Part shown: one piece after another, positions 48,291 to 58,516 of the stretch
Layout: every line of letters begins with the position of its first letter
Numbering within the stretch: the first letter of the stretch is position 1
Origin: Pseudomonadota bacterium
GTDB taxonomy: Bacteria; SZUA-182; DTGQ01
Assembly: GCA_030625085.1 (NCBI GenBank)
Contig: DAOURK010000003.1
Location: forward strand, 1 to 64,000
Length of the DNA stretch: 64,000 bases
Direction of reading: 5' to 3'
Notes under the pieces: generated by a model
Told to the model about the DNA's origin: nothing
What the model saw: the letters and a program-made list of their open reading frames with translations, nothing else
The model's database searches: none
Made by a program: the position numbers and the translations under genes

Positions 48291-48997
48291 TCCGGAAAAA
48301 AGAGAATTATTGGAAACAAAAGAGCAAAAAATGGAAGCGAAAATTATTTAATCTGGAGTTGTTTCCTTTTTTAGGTTTTTTGTTTATTCGGATTTTGGGC
48401 CTGACTATACGAAAAAAATGGATCGGTTTGGAAAGGCTTCAAAATTTTCGCCAAAAGGGCCAATTTGTAATTTTTGTTTTCTGGCATGGCCGTTTGTTAA
48501 TGATGCCCTTTGTTAACCAGGGCCGAAGGACTGGAATCTTGAGTGGTCATCACGTGGATGCTGAAATTAGCGTCAGGATTTATCGATATTTTGGTTATTA
48601 TTCAATTCGGGGCTCTACCTCTCGTGGTGGAATGGCTGCTTTGCGTAAATTGAGCAAAGAGATTAACAAGGGGTCCGATGCGGGCCTTGCTCCTGATGGG
48701 CCTCGCGGCCCACGATACCGAGCACAAGGAGGAGCAGTTCTTCTTTCTCGCCTGACCGGCTGTCCTCTGATTCCAATAACATTTGGTACTTCAAAGGGAA
48801 AATTTTTTCGAAGCTGGGATCGATTTTTAATTCCCTATCCTTTTTCCCAAGTTGTTTATATCATCGGTGATCCGATTTGGGTTGGTAAAGAAGAAAGCCG
48901 GGAGGATCTGAGGGAAAAACAGCAGTTGTTGGAAGAGGAGTTAAATAAAATCACCAGAAGAGCGGATGAACATTTTTTAACAAAAGGAACAGGTTGA
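48287..48997 (+). CDS. Lysophospholipid acyltransferase family protein (DUF374-like)
   Basis: VFWHGRLLMMPF; STSRGGMAALRKL; GLAPDGPRGPRYRAQGGAVLLSRLTGCPLIPI. Confidence 0.88.
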   Translation: MIRKKENYWKQKSKKWKRKLFNLELFPFLGFLFIRILGLTIRKKWIGLERLQNFRQKGQFVIFVFWHGRLLMMPFVNQGRRTGILSGHHVDAEISVRIYRYFGYYSIRGSTSRGGMAALRKLSKEINKGSDAGLAPDGPRGPRYRAQGGAVLLSRLTGCPLIPITFGTSKGKFFRSWDRFLIPYPFSQVVYIIGDPIWVGKEESREDLREKQQLLEEELNKITRRADEHFLTKGTG

Positions 48998-50337
48998 TGA
49001 ATCAGCAAAGGGGGGGATCAAATAATGAGGCTATTTATTGGCTTTATGATCCCTTATTATTTGGATTTTGTCTTGCTCAATTACCACTTTTTTTAAGCGA
49101 ATATTTTACTACCAATAAGTACCGGGAAGATTTTAGGCAGCGATTTGGTTGTTATTCCCCTGAGGTGAGACACCAATTTTGTCCGGGCAAAACAGCTTGG
49201 GTTCATGCGGTTTCTGTTGGTGAAGTGGTAGCTGCCACCCCGGTAATTAAGGAACTAATGGCACTGCATCCTGAACTTTTATTTAACATTTCTACGGTTA
49301 CCAGGACCGGCCGGGAAATGGTGGGAAAATCTTTTCATTCACTGAATAAGAGTCTTTTTCTCCCTTTTGATTTCCATTTTATTACCGAACGGGTTATGGA
49401 GCAAATGTATCCCCGTTTTCTTTTATTAACGGAAACAGAGATTTGGCCGAATTTAATTCGATCCGCATCCAGACGTAATATCCCGGTTATGATTATGAAC
49501 GGTCGTATTTCTTCACGCTCCTATAAACACTATTTTCTGGTAAAGGGATTGCTTCGTTCGGTTTTATCCCGGTTCAGCGTTTTTGCCATGCAGTCAGGCC
49601 GGGATGCAGACCGCATTATCAGCCTTGGCGCAGACCCAAGGCGAGTTTTTGTTACTGGAAATTGTAAATTTGATCAGGCAAAGACAATAATTTCGAAAAG
49701 CGAACAGGATCAACTCGCCGTAAGGCTCGGTCTTTCCCCGAAAACTTTGGTTTTGATGGCCGGTAGTACCCACAAAGGAGAAGAGAAGCTGATTATTGAG
49801 ACATATAAGAGGTTGCTTAAGCATTTTCAAAACCTGGTGCTGTTCATTGCTCCTCGCTATTTACCTGAAATTCCGGATATTGTAGTCAAATGCAATCAAG
49901 AGGGGCTTTTTTCAGAAAGAAAAAGCCGACTTTGGGAGGGTAAATCTCAAAAAGCTTCGGCCAACCAAGCTGGACGGGTGATTATTTTGGATACTATAGG
50001 GGAATTGTCTAAAATGTACAGCTTGGCTACTCTTGTTTTTGTTGGTGGGAGCCTGGTGCCGGTCGGAGGACATAACCTGCTGGAGCCTGCTATGTATGGA
50101 AAACCCGTTGTATTCGGGTCTCATCTAGATAATTTTCGGGAAATTTCTCGATTGTTGAAAGAGCATGGTGGGGGCTTTGAGGTGAAAGATAAGAAGGAAT
50201 TAGAGCATAGATTTAAAAGCCTTTTGCAGGACAGGGATTTGAGGAGAATATCCGGAGAGGCGGCTTTTCGGGCAGTAGAAGAAAACCGTGGCGCCACTTG
50301 CAAAACTCTGGAACTTATTGAAACTCACTTATTATGA
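48994..50337 (+). CDS. waaA: 3-deoxy-D-manno-octulosonic-acid (Kdo) transferase
   Basis: WVHAVSVGEVVAATPVIKEL; TETEIWPNLIRSASRRNIPVMIMNGRIS; FVGGSLVPVGGHNLLEPAMYGKPVVFG. ATG at 48997 is an alternative start. Confidence 0.96.
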   Translation: MMNQQRGGSNNEAIYWLYDPLLFGFCLAQLPLFLSEYFTTNKYREDFRQRFGCYSPEVRHQFCPGKTAWVHAVSVGEVVAATPVIKELMALHPELLFNISTVTRTGREMVGKSFHSLNKSLFLPFDFHFITERVMEQMYPRFLLLTETEIWPNLIRSASRRNIPVMIMNGRISSRSYKHYFLVKGLLRSVLSRFSVFAMQSGRDADRIISLGADPRRVFVTGNCKFDQAKTIISKSEQDQLAVRLGLSPKTLVLMAGSTHKGEEKLIIETYKRLLKHFQNLVLFIAPRYLPEIPDIVVKCNQEGLFSERKSRLWEGKSQKASANQAGRVIILDTIGELSKMYSLATLVFVGGSLVPVGGHNLLEPAMYGKPVVFGSHLDNFREISRLLKEHGGGFEVKDKKELEHRFKSLLQDRDLRRISGEAAFRAVEENRGATCKTLELIETHLL

Positions 50338-50512
50338 AACTCACATATCCGCTATGACCACATTCATAGGCTGATGTAAAATGAGATAATTATTTTTTCA
50401 TCACACAAAGACACAAAGAGCACAAAGAATACAAGAATACAAAAAAAGGTTTTCTCGGACAGTCTCCTAGCGAAAGGATAAGTAAAAGAGGTGAGGCGGG
50501 GGTAATTTTTAC

Positions 50513-51631
50513 GTGAATGCGAGCCTTAGGCCACGAGGTAATACATTGAGAAAATGGCTTCAGGAGCTTATTGAAACAAAAAAGTATTCATGGCTGCATA
50601 AGATATTTCTATCGCCTCTTTTTGGCCTTTCCCTGATATATCTACTCATTGGGCGATGCCGTGAGATGGCGTATGAATATGGTCTATTAGGGAAAGCTGT
50701 GCTCCCTTGCCGGGTTATATGTGTAGGTAACATTACTGTAGGCGGAACCGGGAAAACTCCAACAGTGGAATTAGTGTGCCGAACTTTGCTGCAGAAGGGA
50801 GTGAGGGTCGGTATTATCAGTCGGGGATATGGAAGACGAACATCGACGAAATCAGGTGGGGATACCTTCGTTGTTTCTGATGGGGGGAAAATTTTTGCAT
50901 CTGCGCAAGTGGCTGGAGATGAGCCGGTTATGTTAGCTAAAAGGTTGGCCCATGTTCCGGTTATTATAGGGAAAAATCGGTATCAGGCAGGCCTTAAGGC
51001 TTTTAAAAAATTTAATGTACAAGCGGTCATTATGGATGATGGGTTTCAGCATTTGCAATTAGCGAGGGACCTTAATATAGTGGTGTTAGATGGACAAAGT
51101 CCTTTTGGCAACGGGTATGCTTTGCCTGTGGGCAGATTGCGTGAATCACCCCGGGCGCTGAAACGAGCGGATATAATTTTATTGACCAAGATTACCGATA
51201 ATGAACAAAAAAATCGGGTAGTACAAAAGATTAGAAAATACAATCAAACAGCTCCAGTGGTGATCGGCCGGCATAAACCAAGAGATGTTATCTCACTTAA
51301 AGGAGATAGACTTTTGGCGCTAGAGGCCTTGCGGGGAAAAACCATTATAGCTCTCTCCGGGATCGGTGACCCATCATATTTTTTAACTACCCTGATGGAA
51401 TTGGGAGCCAAGGTCACAGCACATATGGCCTTTCCCGATCATCATTGGTATTCGATGGAGGAAATCCGACATGTTGAGCACAAGGTTTCTTCCGGGAAAA
51501 GCTGGGGTATTGTAACCACGGAAAAGGATGCGGCCCGTATTTCTCATGTGCCTCGGTGTCCGGTCTGGATTCTCCGTATTGATATGGTGTTGATGGAGGG
51601 AGAGCAGTTATGGGAAAAAGCCTTGGGATAG
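50513..51631 (+). CDS. lpxK: Tetraacyldisaccharide 4'-kinase
   Basis: VGNITVGGTGKTPTVELV; ISRGYGRR; MDDGFQHLQLARDLNIVVLD. Confidence 0.96.
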   Translation: MNASLRPRGNTLRKWLQELIETKKYSWLHKIFLSPLFGLSLIYLLIGRCREMAYEYGLLGKAVLPCRVICVGNITVGGTGKTPTVELVCRTLLQKGVRVGIISRGYGRRTSTKSGGDTFVVSDGGKIFASAQVAGDEPVMLAKRLAHVPVIIGKNRYQAGLKAFKKFNVQAVIMDDGFQHLQLARDLNIVVLDGQSPFGNGYALPVGRLRESPRALKRADIILLTKITDNEQKNRVVQKIRKYNQTAPVVIGRHKPRDVISLKGDRLLALEALRGKTIIALSGIGDPSYFLTTLMELGAKVTAHMAFPDHHWYSMEEIRHVEHKVSSGKSWGIVTTEKDAARISHVPRCPVWILRIDMVLMEGEQLWEKALG

Positions 51632-52587
51632 GGGAAAAGTACTTAGACCTTTGCTTATACTCGATAGCCATTAGCCTGATAAAATTCTTTTATTTATTTC
51701 CCTTTTCTTTTGCTTGTAGAGTGGGTGAACTTTTAGGGATGGCTTGGTTTTATCTTTATCGACGGCATCGAGTAATTACCCTGGAAAATTTGGAAAAGGC
51801 CTTTGGTCAAAAATTTTCAAGAACCCAACGAGTTTCTTTGGCCAAAAAAACCTATCAGAATTTTGGCCGGATCTTTATGGAATGTATTTTTCTTCCCCGG
51901 TTTACTGCTGAAAACATTAGGAAATTCGTCTCGATCACAGGCATTGAGAATCTTCATGAGGCGGATAAGCAGGGAAAGGGGCTATTTTTTATAACCGCTC
52001 ATTTTGGTAACTGGGAATTACTGGCTGTTGCTTTAGCGTATTATGGATTTTTTTTGTCAGAGGTGGCCAGGCCCTTACCTTTCCCTTCGCTTGATAAGTT
52101 ATTAGAAGGTCACCGGACCCAATGCGGTAATCGTGTTATTGCGAGAAAGGGCGCGGTGAAAGGAATTTTAAAATGTTTGCATAAAAGGGAAAGGGTTGGT
52201 ATTCTTCTGGATCAGAATGCTTACGGCAGGGGAGCGGTATTTGTTGATTTTTTTGGTCTTCCGGCCTCTACCCTTCCGATTGTAGCAGCTCTCAGTCAAA
52301 AAACCGGTGCTCCGGTTGTGCCTGTTTTTATGGTGCCCAGAAAAAAGAGCAAGGGATATATTATTGAAGTTGGAAAAATGATAGATTTGATTAAGAGCGG
52401 TGATAAGGAAAAAGACATTATTTTTAATACTGCTCGGTATACTCATGTCATTGAGGAATATATTCGAAAATACCCCCATTACTGGTTTTGGATGCTGCGA
52501 AGATGGAAAACTCGTCCTAACACACAATTACAGCAATGGGGGAAAATCCGACAAATGCGGGAACCCTCTTCCTTCAATATATCATAG
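51610..52587 (+). CDS. Lipid A biosynthesis acyltransferase (LpxL/HtrB-like)
   Basis: ITAHFGNWELLAVALAYYG; ILLDQNAYGRGAVFVDFFGLPASTLPI; YIRKYPHYWFWMLRRWKTRP. Confidence 0.93.
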   Translation: MGKSLGIGEKYLDLCLYSIAISLIKFFYLFPFSFACRVGELLGMAWFYLYRRHRVITLENLEKAFGQKFSRTQRVSLAKKTYQNFGRIFMECIFLPRFTAENIRKFVSITGIENLHEADKQGKGLFFITAHFGNWELLAVALAYYGFFLSEVARPLPFPSLDKLLEGHRTQCGNRVIARKGAVKGILKCLHKRERVGILLDQNAYGRGAVFVDFFGLPASTLPIVAALSQKTGAPVVPVFMVPRKKSKGYIIEVGKMIDLIKSGDKEKDIIFNTARYTHVIEEYIRKYPHYWFWMLRRWKTRPNTQLQQWGKIRQMREPSSFNIS

Positions 52588-52727
52588 TGCTTTTTTTAGA
52601 CAGGATTAACAGGATAAAATGAAAAATTCAGATCCCTCTCTTTGAAATGACAACAAGAGACTTTTCGGACAAATTTTTGGGGAAAAAGGAATTCATTGAA
52701 GGATATTAATTATTTTGGAGAAAAAAA

Positions 52728-54272
52728 ATGAAAGTGGTTACCGCCAAGCAAATGCAAGCCCTGGACAAATTTGCGATTGAGGAAATCGGCATTCCCGGGG
52801 TAGTTTTAATGGAGAACGCCGGTCGCCAGGTTGTGGCTAAAATGCTTCACTCCTTTCCAAATTTAAGGAATCAAAGAGTGAATATCATATGCGGCAAAGG
52901 GAATAATGGGGGCGACGGGTTTGTGGTGGCCAGATGTCTATCAGCCATGGAGGTTGATGTACGGCTTTTTTTATTGGCTAAAACCGAGTCATTGTCTGGT
53001 GATGCCAAAACTAATTGCCAGATTTGTCAAAAACTAAACCTTCCGGTAGCAGAAATTCTCTCCTCAGAAGAACTAAAAAAGTATATAAGTCTTATATTGG
53101 AAGCGGATATTTTTGTTGACGCCATTTTTGGCACGGGTCTTACTCCGCCGGTGCGAGGAATGGCTTCTGAAGTAATAGAATTGCTCAATAAGGCGAAAAA
53201 AGCCATTGTCTCAATCGACATCCCCTCCGGCTTAAGCGCTGACTCTGCTCACCCCCATGGGCCGCACATCACTGCCTCCCTGACGGTCACTTTTGCTTTG
53301 CCCAAGGTGGCTCATGTGCTTCCGCCGGCCTGTCTGGAAGTGGGGCAGTTAGAAATTGTGGATATCGGCATTCCAAAAGAGGTTATTGAACAGGGGGATA
53401 TTAAGGTCGAAATGATTGAGCAGGCTTTTATTCGGGAATGTTTGCCTGCCCGCTCCCCTGACACGCACAAGGGGACTTATGGCCATTTATTTATCTTAGC
53501 CGGCTCCCCCGGGAAAACCGGGGCTGCCTATCTGACTGCTCAGGCAGCAGCTCGTGTTGGGGCGGGTTTGATCACTCTGGGTATTCCGGAAAGCCTCAAC
53601 AGTATTATGGAGGGTAAGCTTACTGAAGGCATGACCATCCCTTTACCCGAAACAGATGTTCATACCTTCTCGATTAAAGCAAAAAAAACCATTGCCCAAC
53701 TGTTACCTCGTTTTTCTGCCTTGGCTGTGGGGCCGGGTATTTCCACACACCCGGAGGTAAAGGAGCTTATTTTATGGATTATTCAGCAGGCTGAAATCCC
53801 CATAATATTAGATGCTGACGGGATCAATGCCTTGGCCGGTCAAGCTCATGTCCTAAAAGAGGCTAAGCAGCCTATTATCTTAACGCCACATCCCAAAGAA
53901 CTTTCCGGATTGCTGGAAATCGATATGTCCTCAATTCTCCAGAATCGGTTGGCAGTGGCCCGGAAGAGTGCCATAGATTTACATTGTCATCTTTTACTCA
54001 AAGGATATCGATCCCTGGCGGCTGATCCCGCAGGAAGGGTTTTTATTAATCCCACGGGTAACGCCGGCATGGCTGCTGGTGGGACAGGGGATGTTTTAAC
54101 AGGGATAATCGGGGGGCTTTTAGCCCAAGGCTTTTCACAAGAAAAAGCCTTACAGGCAGGCGCATATATACATGGGTTGGTTGGTGATAAGGTTCGTCAA
54201 CAAAAAGGAGAATATGGACTTTTGGCCACAGATCTTATTGATAACCTGCCGGTAACCATTAAACAGTTGTGA
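52728..54272 (+). CDS. nnr: Bifunctional NAD(P)H-hydrate epimerase/dehydratase
   Basis: MENAGRQVVAKM; GKGNNGGDGFVVARCL; C-terminal NPTGNAGMAAGGTGDVLTGIIGGLLAQG. Confidence 0.96.
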   Translation: MKVVTAKQMQALDKFAIEEIGIPGVVLMENAGRQVVAKMLHSFPNLRNQRVNIICGKGNNGGDGFVVARCLSAMEVDVRLFLLAKTESLSGDAKTNCQICQKLNLPVAEILSSEELKKYISLILEADIFVDAIFGTGLTPPVRGMASEVIELLNKAKKAIVSIDIPSGLSADSAHPHGPHITASLTVTFALPKVAHVLPPACLEVGQLEIVDIGIPKEVIEQGDIKVEMIEQAFIRECLPARSPDTHKGTYGHLFILAGSPGKTGAAYLTAQAAARVGAGLITLGIPESLNSIMEGKLTEGMTIPLPETDVHTFSIKAKKTIAQLLPRFSALAVGPGISTHPEVKELILWIIQQAEIPIILDADGINALAGQAHVLKEAKQPIILTPHPKELSGLLEIDMSSILQNRLAVARKSAIDLHCHLLLKGYRSLAADPAGRVFINPTGNAGMAAGGTGDVLTGIIGGLLAQGFSQEKALQAGAYIHGLVGDKVRQQKGEYGLLATDLIDNLPVTIKQL

Positions 54273-56634
54273 TGGCTTTATGTAATGCCTGGCTGAGGTT
54301 TTCTATTTTGTATGGTTTGCAGATAACATCTTTAAATCCGTATTGTCTGAATTCGGACATAAGGGGATCATGAGAGTAGCCACTTGAAACAATTGCTTTA
54401 ACCTCGGGATCTATCTCTAATAATTTTTTCATGGTCTTTTTCCCTCCCATCCCTCCCGGCACGGTTAAATCCATAATCACCGCTCTATAAGGGAGCTGCA
54501 TTTTTTTGGCGTTTTTATAAAGGTCAATCATTTCGTCGCCATCCTTGGCTAATTTTACTTCATATCCGAGGTGATTAAGCATCTGCCGGGCCATGTCTCT
54601 AACGCTTTTTTCATCATCCATAAATAAAATTTTTCCTTGACCGAAATAGAGTTGGTTTTTTTCATCTGATATGGTCTGGATTTTTTCTTGAGAGGCGGGA
54701 AGATAGATAAAGAAAGTTGTTCCAACTCCCAGCTTGGATTCTACAGTAATATGTCCACCATGTTTTTTAATAATCGAATAGGTGGTTGCCAATCCCAAAC
54801 CGCTCCCTTTCTGTTTGGTAGTGAAATAGGGATCAAAAATTTTCCGAAGATGATTTTTCCGAATGCCTGTCCCCTGATCTTTAATGCTTATTTTGATGTA
54901 TTTTTTTTCTTTTATGAGAGGCAAGGTATCTTCCGGATCAAGACTTACTTCTTCAGCGATTACCTTAATTATCCCCCCTTCAGGCATGGATTGATTGGCA
55001 TTGATTATCAAATTATTGACAACCTGGCTTATCTGCCCTTCATCTATTTCGACCGGACAAAGATCATGGGGCACAGAAAATTCGCATCTGACATTGGAGC
55101 CCCTTAAGGCAAACCTGGCTGTGTCTTTCAGCAATTCTGAGATGGGAAGAATTTTGGTGATTGGCGCACACCCTTTGGAAAAGGTGAGTAATTGCTGGGT
55201 CAAATCCCTGGCCTGATGAGTTGATTTTTCCGTTTCACTTAATAATCCAAAAGCCTTTTCTTCTGGTTTCATATAGAGCTTGGCTAAGGAAAGATTGCCT
55301 ATAATGGCCGTTAAAATATTATTAAAATCATGGGCAATACCGCCGGCCAAGATTCCGATTGATTCAATTTTTTCGATTTTTTGCATTTCATCTTCAACCT
55401 TTTTCCGTTCTGTGACATCCCGTACAATGGCCATTATAGCAGGGTTCTTTTGATATCGGATCATCCCAACAGATAATTCCACATCTCTAGTAGCTTCATT
55501 TTTATTTTTTATTTTTATTTCATAAGCAGAAGGGGCATTTTTTTTGCCCCTCAAGCCCACGGCATATCTTTGGCTGATTAGCTCCTTGTATTCAGGGGCC
55601 ACTATATCCAAAAGGGGTTTGCCCACTATTTCTTCCTTGGTATAACCACAAATTTCGGACGCTGTCTGGTTAATAAAGGTAAAAACTCCATCCTGCACAA
55701 TAACTACGCCATCCTTGGCTTGCTCTACCAGTGTTGAGTATTTTACTTCTGATTCCTTTAGGGCTGCTTCAGTGCCCTTATGTTCGTTGATTTCCTTCTG
55801 CAACTGTTCATTGGCAAATAAAAGATCATTTGTTCTCTCATCCACCAATGCCTCAAGATGATTGCGGTATTGCTGCAATTCTTCTATGATTTGTTTGTTT
55901 TTGGTGATGTCAACCATAACCTGGACAGCACCCTGGAAATTGCCGGTCTCATTCAGGACAGGATATGAGCATAAGCGGAACCAATGATCATTCATTGGCA
56001 GATCAAAAGTCTCACTTCGGCCGGTTTCCTTGAGACGGCCAAAGCAGGACCCCTCCGGATCAGTAGTATGGCCGACAAGTTCGCCCGGAGTTCGACCAAT
56101 AATTTCATTGAATGGTTTGTTGAGAAGGTTCATCATGGCCCGGTTGCATTGAAGGATTTTTCCTTGCCGGTCCAACAGGCAAACACCCTCAATGATGGCA
56201 TCGAAGGTGGTCTGCCATTGCCGGGATGAAGCTAAGGCCTTCATTTCTGCCTGGTACATACGGAGCAAGGTTTTTACCGTGCCGATTAATACAACCGGTT
56301 CTACCGGATGCGTCAGGTAGCTGTCCGCCTCACTTTCCAGTTCCTTCATCTCGGATTGGCCGTCAATATAAGACGCTGATAAATAAAGAACTGGAATGTT
56401 TGTAGTAACAGGATTAGACTTAATACACCGACAGACCTCAAATCCACTGATATCCGGGAGATGGAGGTCGAGGATTACCAGGGCGGGATTTTTGGCAGCC
56501 ATTTTTAAAGCTTCTTGGCCGCTGTCCGTCTCTTTGACTTCAAAACCCGCCTGTCGAAGTATCCGGCTGATAGTGCCCCGATGGTCATTATTATTATTTA
56601 CATTTAAAATGGGAGCCTTAAGTACGTTAAACAT
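54259..56634 (-). CDS. Hybrid sensor histidine kinase (REC-PAS-PAS-HisKA-HATPase-REC)
   Basis: GGIAHDFNNILTAIIGNLSLA; GSGLGLATTYSIIKKHGGHI; C-terminal REC ILFMDDEKSVRDMA...AVIMDLTVPGGMGG...CKPY. Confidence 0.94.
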   Translation of the reverse strand: MFNVLKAPILNVNNNNDHRGTISRILRQAGFEVKETDSGQEALKMAAKNPALVILDLHLPDISGFEVCRCIKSNPVTTNIPVLYLSASYIDGQSEMKELESEADSYLTHPVEPVVLIGTVKTLLRMYQAEMKALASSRQWQTTFDAIIEGVCLLDRQGKILQCNRAMMNLLNKPFNEIIGRTPGELVGHTTDPEGSCFGRLKETGRSETFDLPMNDHWFRLCSYPVLNETGNFQGAVQVMVDITKNKQIIEELQQYRNHLEALVDERTNDLLFANEQLQKEINEHKGTEAALKESEVKYSTLVEQAKDGVVIVQDGVFTFINQTASEICGYTKEEIVGKPLLDIVAPEYKELISQRYAVGLRGKKNAPSAYEIKIKNKNEATRDVELSVGMIRYQKNPAIMAIVRDVTERKKVEDEMQKIEKIESIGILAGGIAHDFNNILTAIIGNLSLAKLYMKPEEKAFGLLSETEKSTHQARDLTQQLLTFSKGCAPITKILPISELLKDTARFALRGSNVRCEFSVPHDLCPVEIDEGQISQVVNNLIINANQSMPEGGIIKVIAEEVSLDPEDTLPLIKEKKYIKISIKDQGTGIRKNHLRKIFDPYFTTKQKGSGLGLATTYSIIKKHGGHITVESKLGVGTTFFIYLPASQEKIQTISDEKNQLYFGQGKILFMDDEKSVRDMARQMLNHLGYEVKLAKDGDEMIDLYKNAKKMQLPYRAVIMDLTVPGGMGGKKTMKKLLEIDPEVKAIVSSGYSHDPLMSEFRQYGFKDVICKPYKIENLSQALHKAITTV

Positions 56635-57041
56635 TTGTCTTACGTCCCACCCCCCTTACGTCATTTAACTAATTTTATCTATCAGCACTTTTATGCTTGG
56701 CAAGGCCATAAATTGTGATTATGAAAAAATGCTAATTAAACCACAGAGCACGCAGAGTTCAGTAATAAGATTTAAAAGTCTGTGCTCTCTGCGGTGAGAT
56801 TTAAAAGCCTAATTTGTATTCTTGCAGAGTATAATTTTGACCTAAGGTGGTGGTTACTATGATGGTTAATATAATAAATCTAAAATTTTACCCGCCGCTG
56901 ATTTATTATATACTTTTTAATGTATTTAATTCAAGAAAAAAAATAATATTTTAATTATTTATATTTAACTAAAAATATCTAGAAGTATTTTTAGTACTTT
57001 AGTACTAATGGAGTTTTTTAAGATTTTTTTTCGGGTTTTAC

Positions 57042-57300
57042 TTTTTTTATCCTCACACAGAGCCACAAAGATCACAAAGATCACAAAGAATTATGCTTTA
57101 TATTAAGGATAATGAATTCGTAAAAAGTTATTTTTTCAAAATTTGGATTACATAAATTCAATAAGTTATGTTGTGCGAAGTCCCCAATTTTGGACTTTTT
57201 ACAAGACCAAAAGGATGATGCCGTTTACCCTTTCTTTGTGGCTCTATGTTTTTGTGTGAAAAGTACTTAGCGAAGCGAATTTTTGTCAACGTTTCTCTCC
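57042..57300. repeat. Composite intergenic repeat, member 1
   Basis: Contains tatcctcacacagagccacaaagatcacaaag...attatgctttat and gcgaagcgaatttttgtcaacgttt, both reverse-complement related to 62330-62604. Confidence 0.7.
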
Positions 57301-57442
57301 TTTTTATAATGTGAATTGCGGGTTAGTATAGATTGCTTATTGACAGGTGAAAGAAAATTTTTATAGAATGGCCTGTTTATGATAGTAAACTGATAATAGC
57401 GATTTTTGTGATGGTACACTAATCTTTAAAAGAGGGGAAATT

Positions 57443-58480
57443 ATGGAATGGCCGGATTTAAATATCAAAAGAGGGGAAAAAAAACGCTCTGACCAGGGAG
57501 CAGGGGGCCCTCCTGAATTTCGATTGCCATCTTTGGAGAACCTCCCTTCACACTTAATCTTTTTTGTGTTGGCCGGGATTTTTTTAATTTGGCTGGCTAC
57601 AGGCTTTTTCACTGTCGGACCGGATGAAGTGGGGGTGATTCAAAGGTTTGGTAAAGTAACTGAAATTAAGTCCCCCGGCTTACATTACCATTTTCCAATA
57701 CCCATCGAAAAGGTAGAACGTCCCAAAATTAAGGAAATCAAACGATTGGAGATTGGCTTCAGGACTATAGACCCCGGACCACCGGCTCGATACAGAGAAA
57801 TTCCTCTCGAAGCCTTAATGCTGACCGGTGATGAGAATATCGTTAATATGAAATTTATTGTGCAATATCAAATTCAAGACCCCCGGTTTTATTTATTTAA
57901 TATTCGAAATCAGGAGAAGACTATCCGGGATGCAGCAGAATCCGCCCTACGCGAAGTAATCGGTAAAAATAAAATAGAAGATATTTTGACTGTTGGAAAG
58001 TATCAGGTTCAGCAGGAAACTCAAAAGCTGTTACAGTCAATACTGGACCTTTATGAAAGCGGTTTAAAAGTTGCCACCGTGGAATTGCAGGATGTTCATC
58101 CCCCGGATGAGGTGATGGATGCTTTTAAAGATGTAGCCAGCGCTAAAGAAGATAAAAATAAATTGATTAATCAGGCCTATGGTTATCGCAATGACGAGCT
58201 GCCGAAAGCTCGAGGCGAAGCGGCCGGCATAAAGGCGGATGCCGAGGCCTCGCGTGATGAAATTGTACGATATGCTGAAGGGGATACCAGCCGTTTTCTT
58301 CAAAACTATGCAGAATATAAAAAGGCCAAAGAAATTACTCGGAGGCGGTTGTATATTGAAACCATGGAAGAAGTATTACCCAAGGTTCAAAAGTATATTC
58401 TGGAAAAGTCCGGGGATCGATTAATTGAGGTCCTGCCCCTTGGACAAGGTATTCTTGGCGGTTTAGGGGAAACTAGATAA
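57443..58480 (+). CDS. hflK: FtsH-protease modulator HflK
   Basis: VGPDEVGVIQRFGKVTEIKSPGLHYHFPIPIEKVERPKIKEIKRLEIGFR; QDVHPPDEVMDAFKDVASAKEDKNKLINQA. Confidence 0.96.
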   Translation: MEWPDLNIKRGEKKRSDQGAGGPPEFRLPSLENLPSHLIFFVLAGIFLIWLATGFFTVGPDEVGVIQRFGKVTEIKSPGLHYHFPIPIEKVERPKIKEIKRLEIGFRTIDPGPPARYREIPLEALMLTGDENIVNMKFIVQYQIQDPRFYLFNIRNQEKTIRDAAESALREVIGKNKIEDILTVGKYQVQQETQKLLQSILDLYESGLKVATVELQDVHPPDEVMDAFKDVASAKEDKNKLINQAYGYRNDELPKARGEAAGIKADAEASRDEIVRYAEGDTSRFLQNYAEYKKAKEITRRRLYIETMEEVLPKVQKYILEKSGDRLIEVLPLGQGILGGLGETR

Positions 58481-58516
58481 AAACATTTCCGAAATAGTAC
58501 AGGAGGCAGTATTCTT

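Noticed and set aside
50400-50445. CRISPR-like appearance of cacaaag/cacagag repeats
   Set aside because: No regular spacing, no unique spacers and no cas genes; they are short degenerate intergenic repeats.
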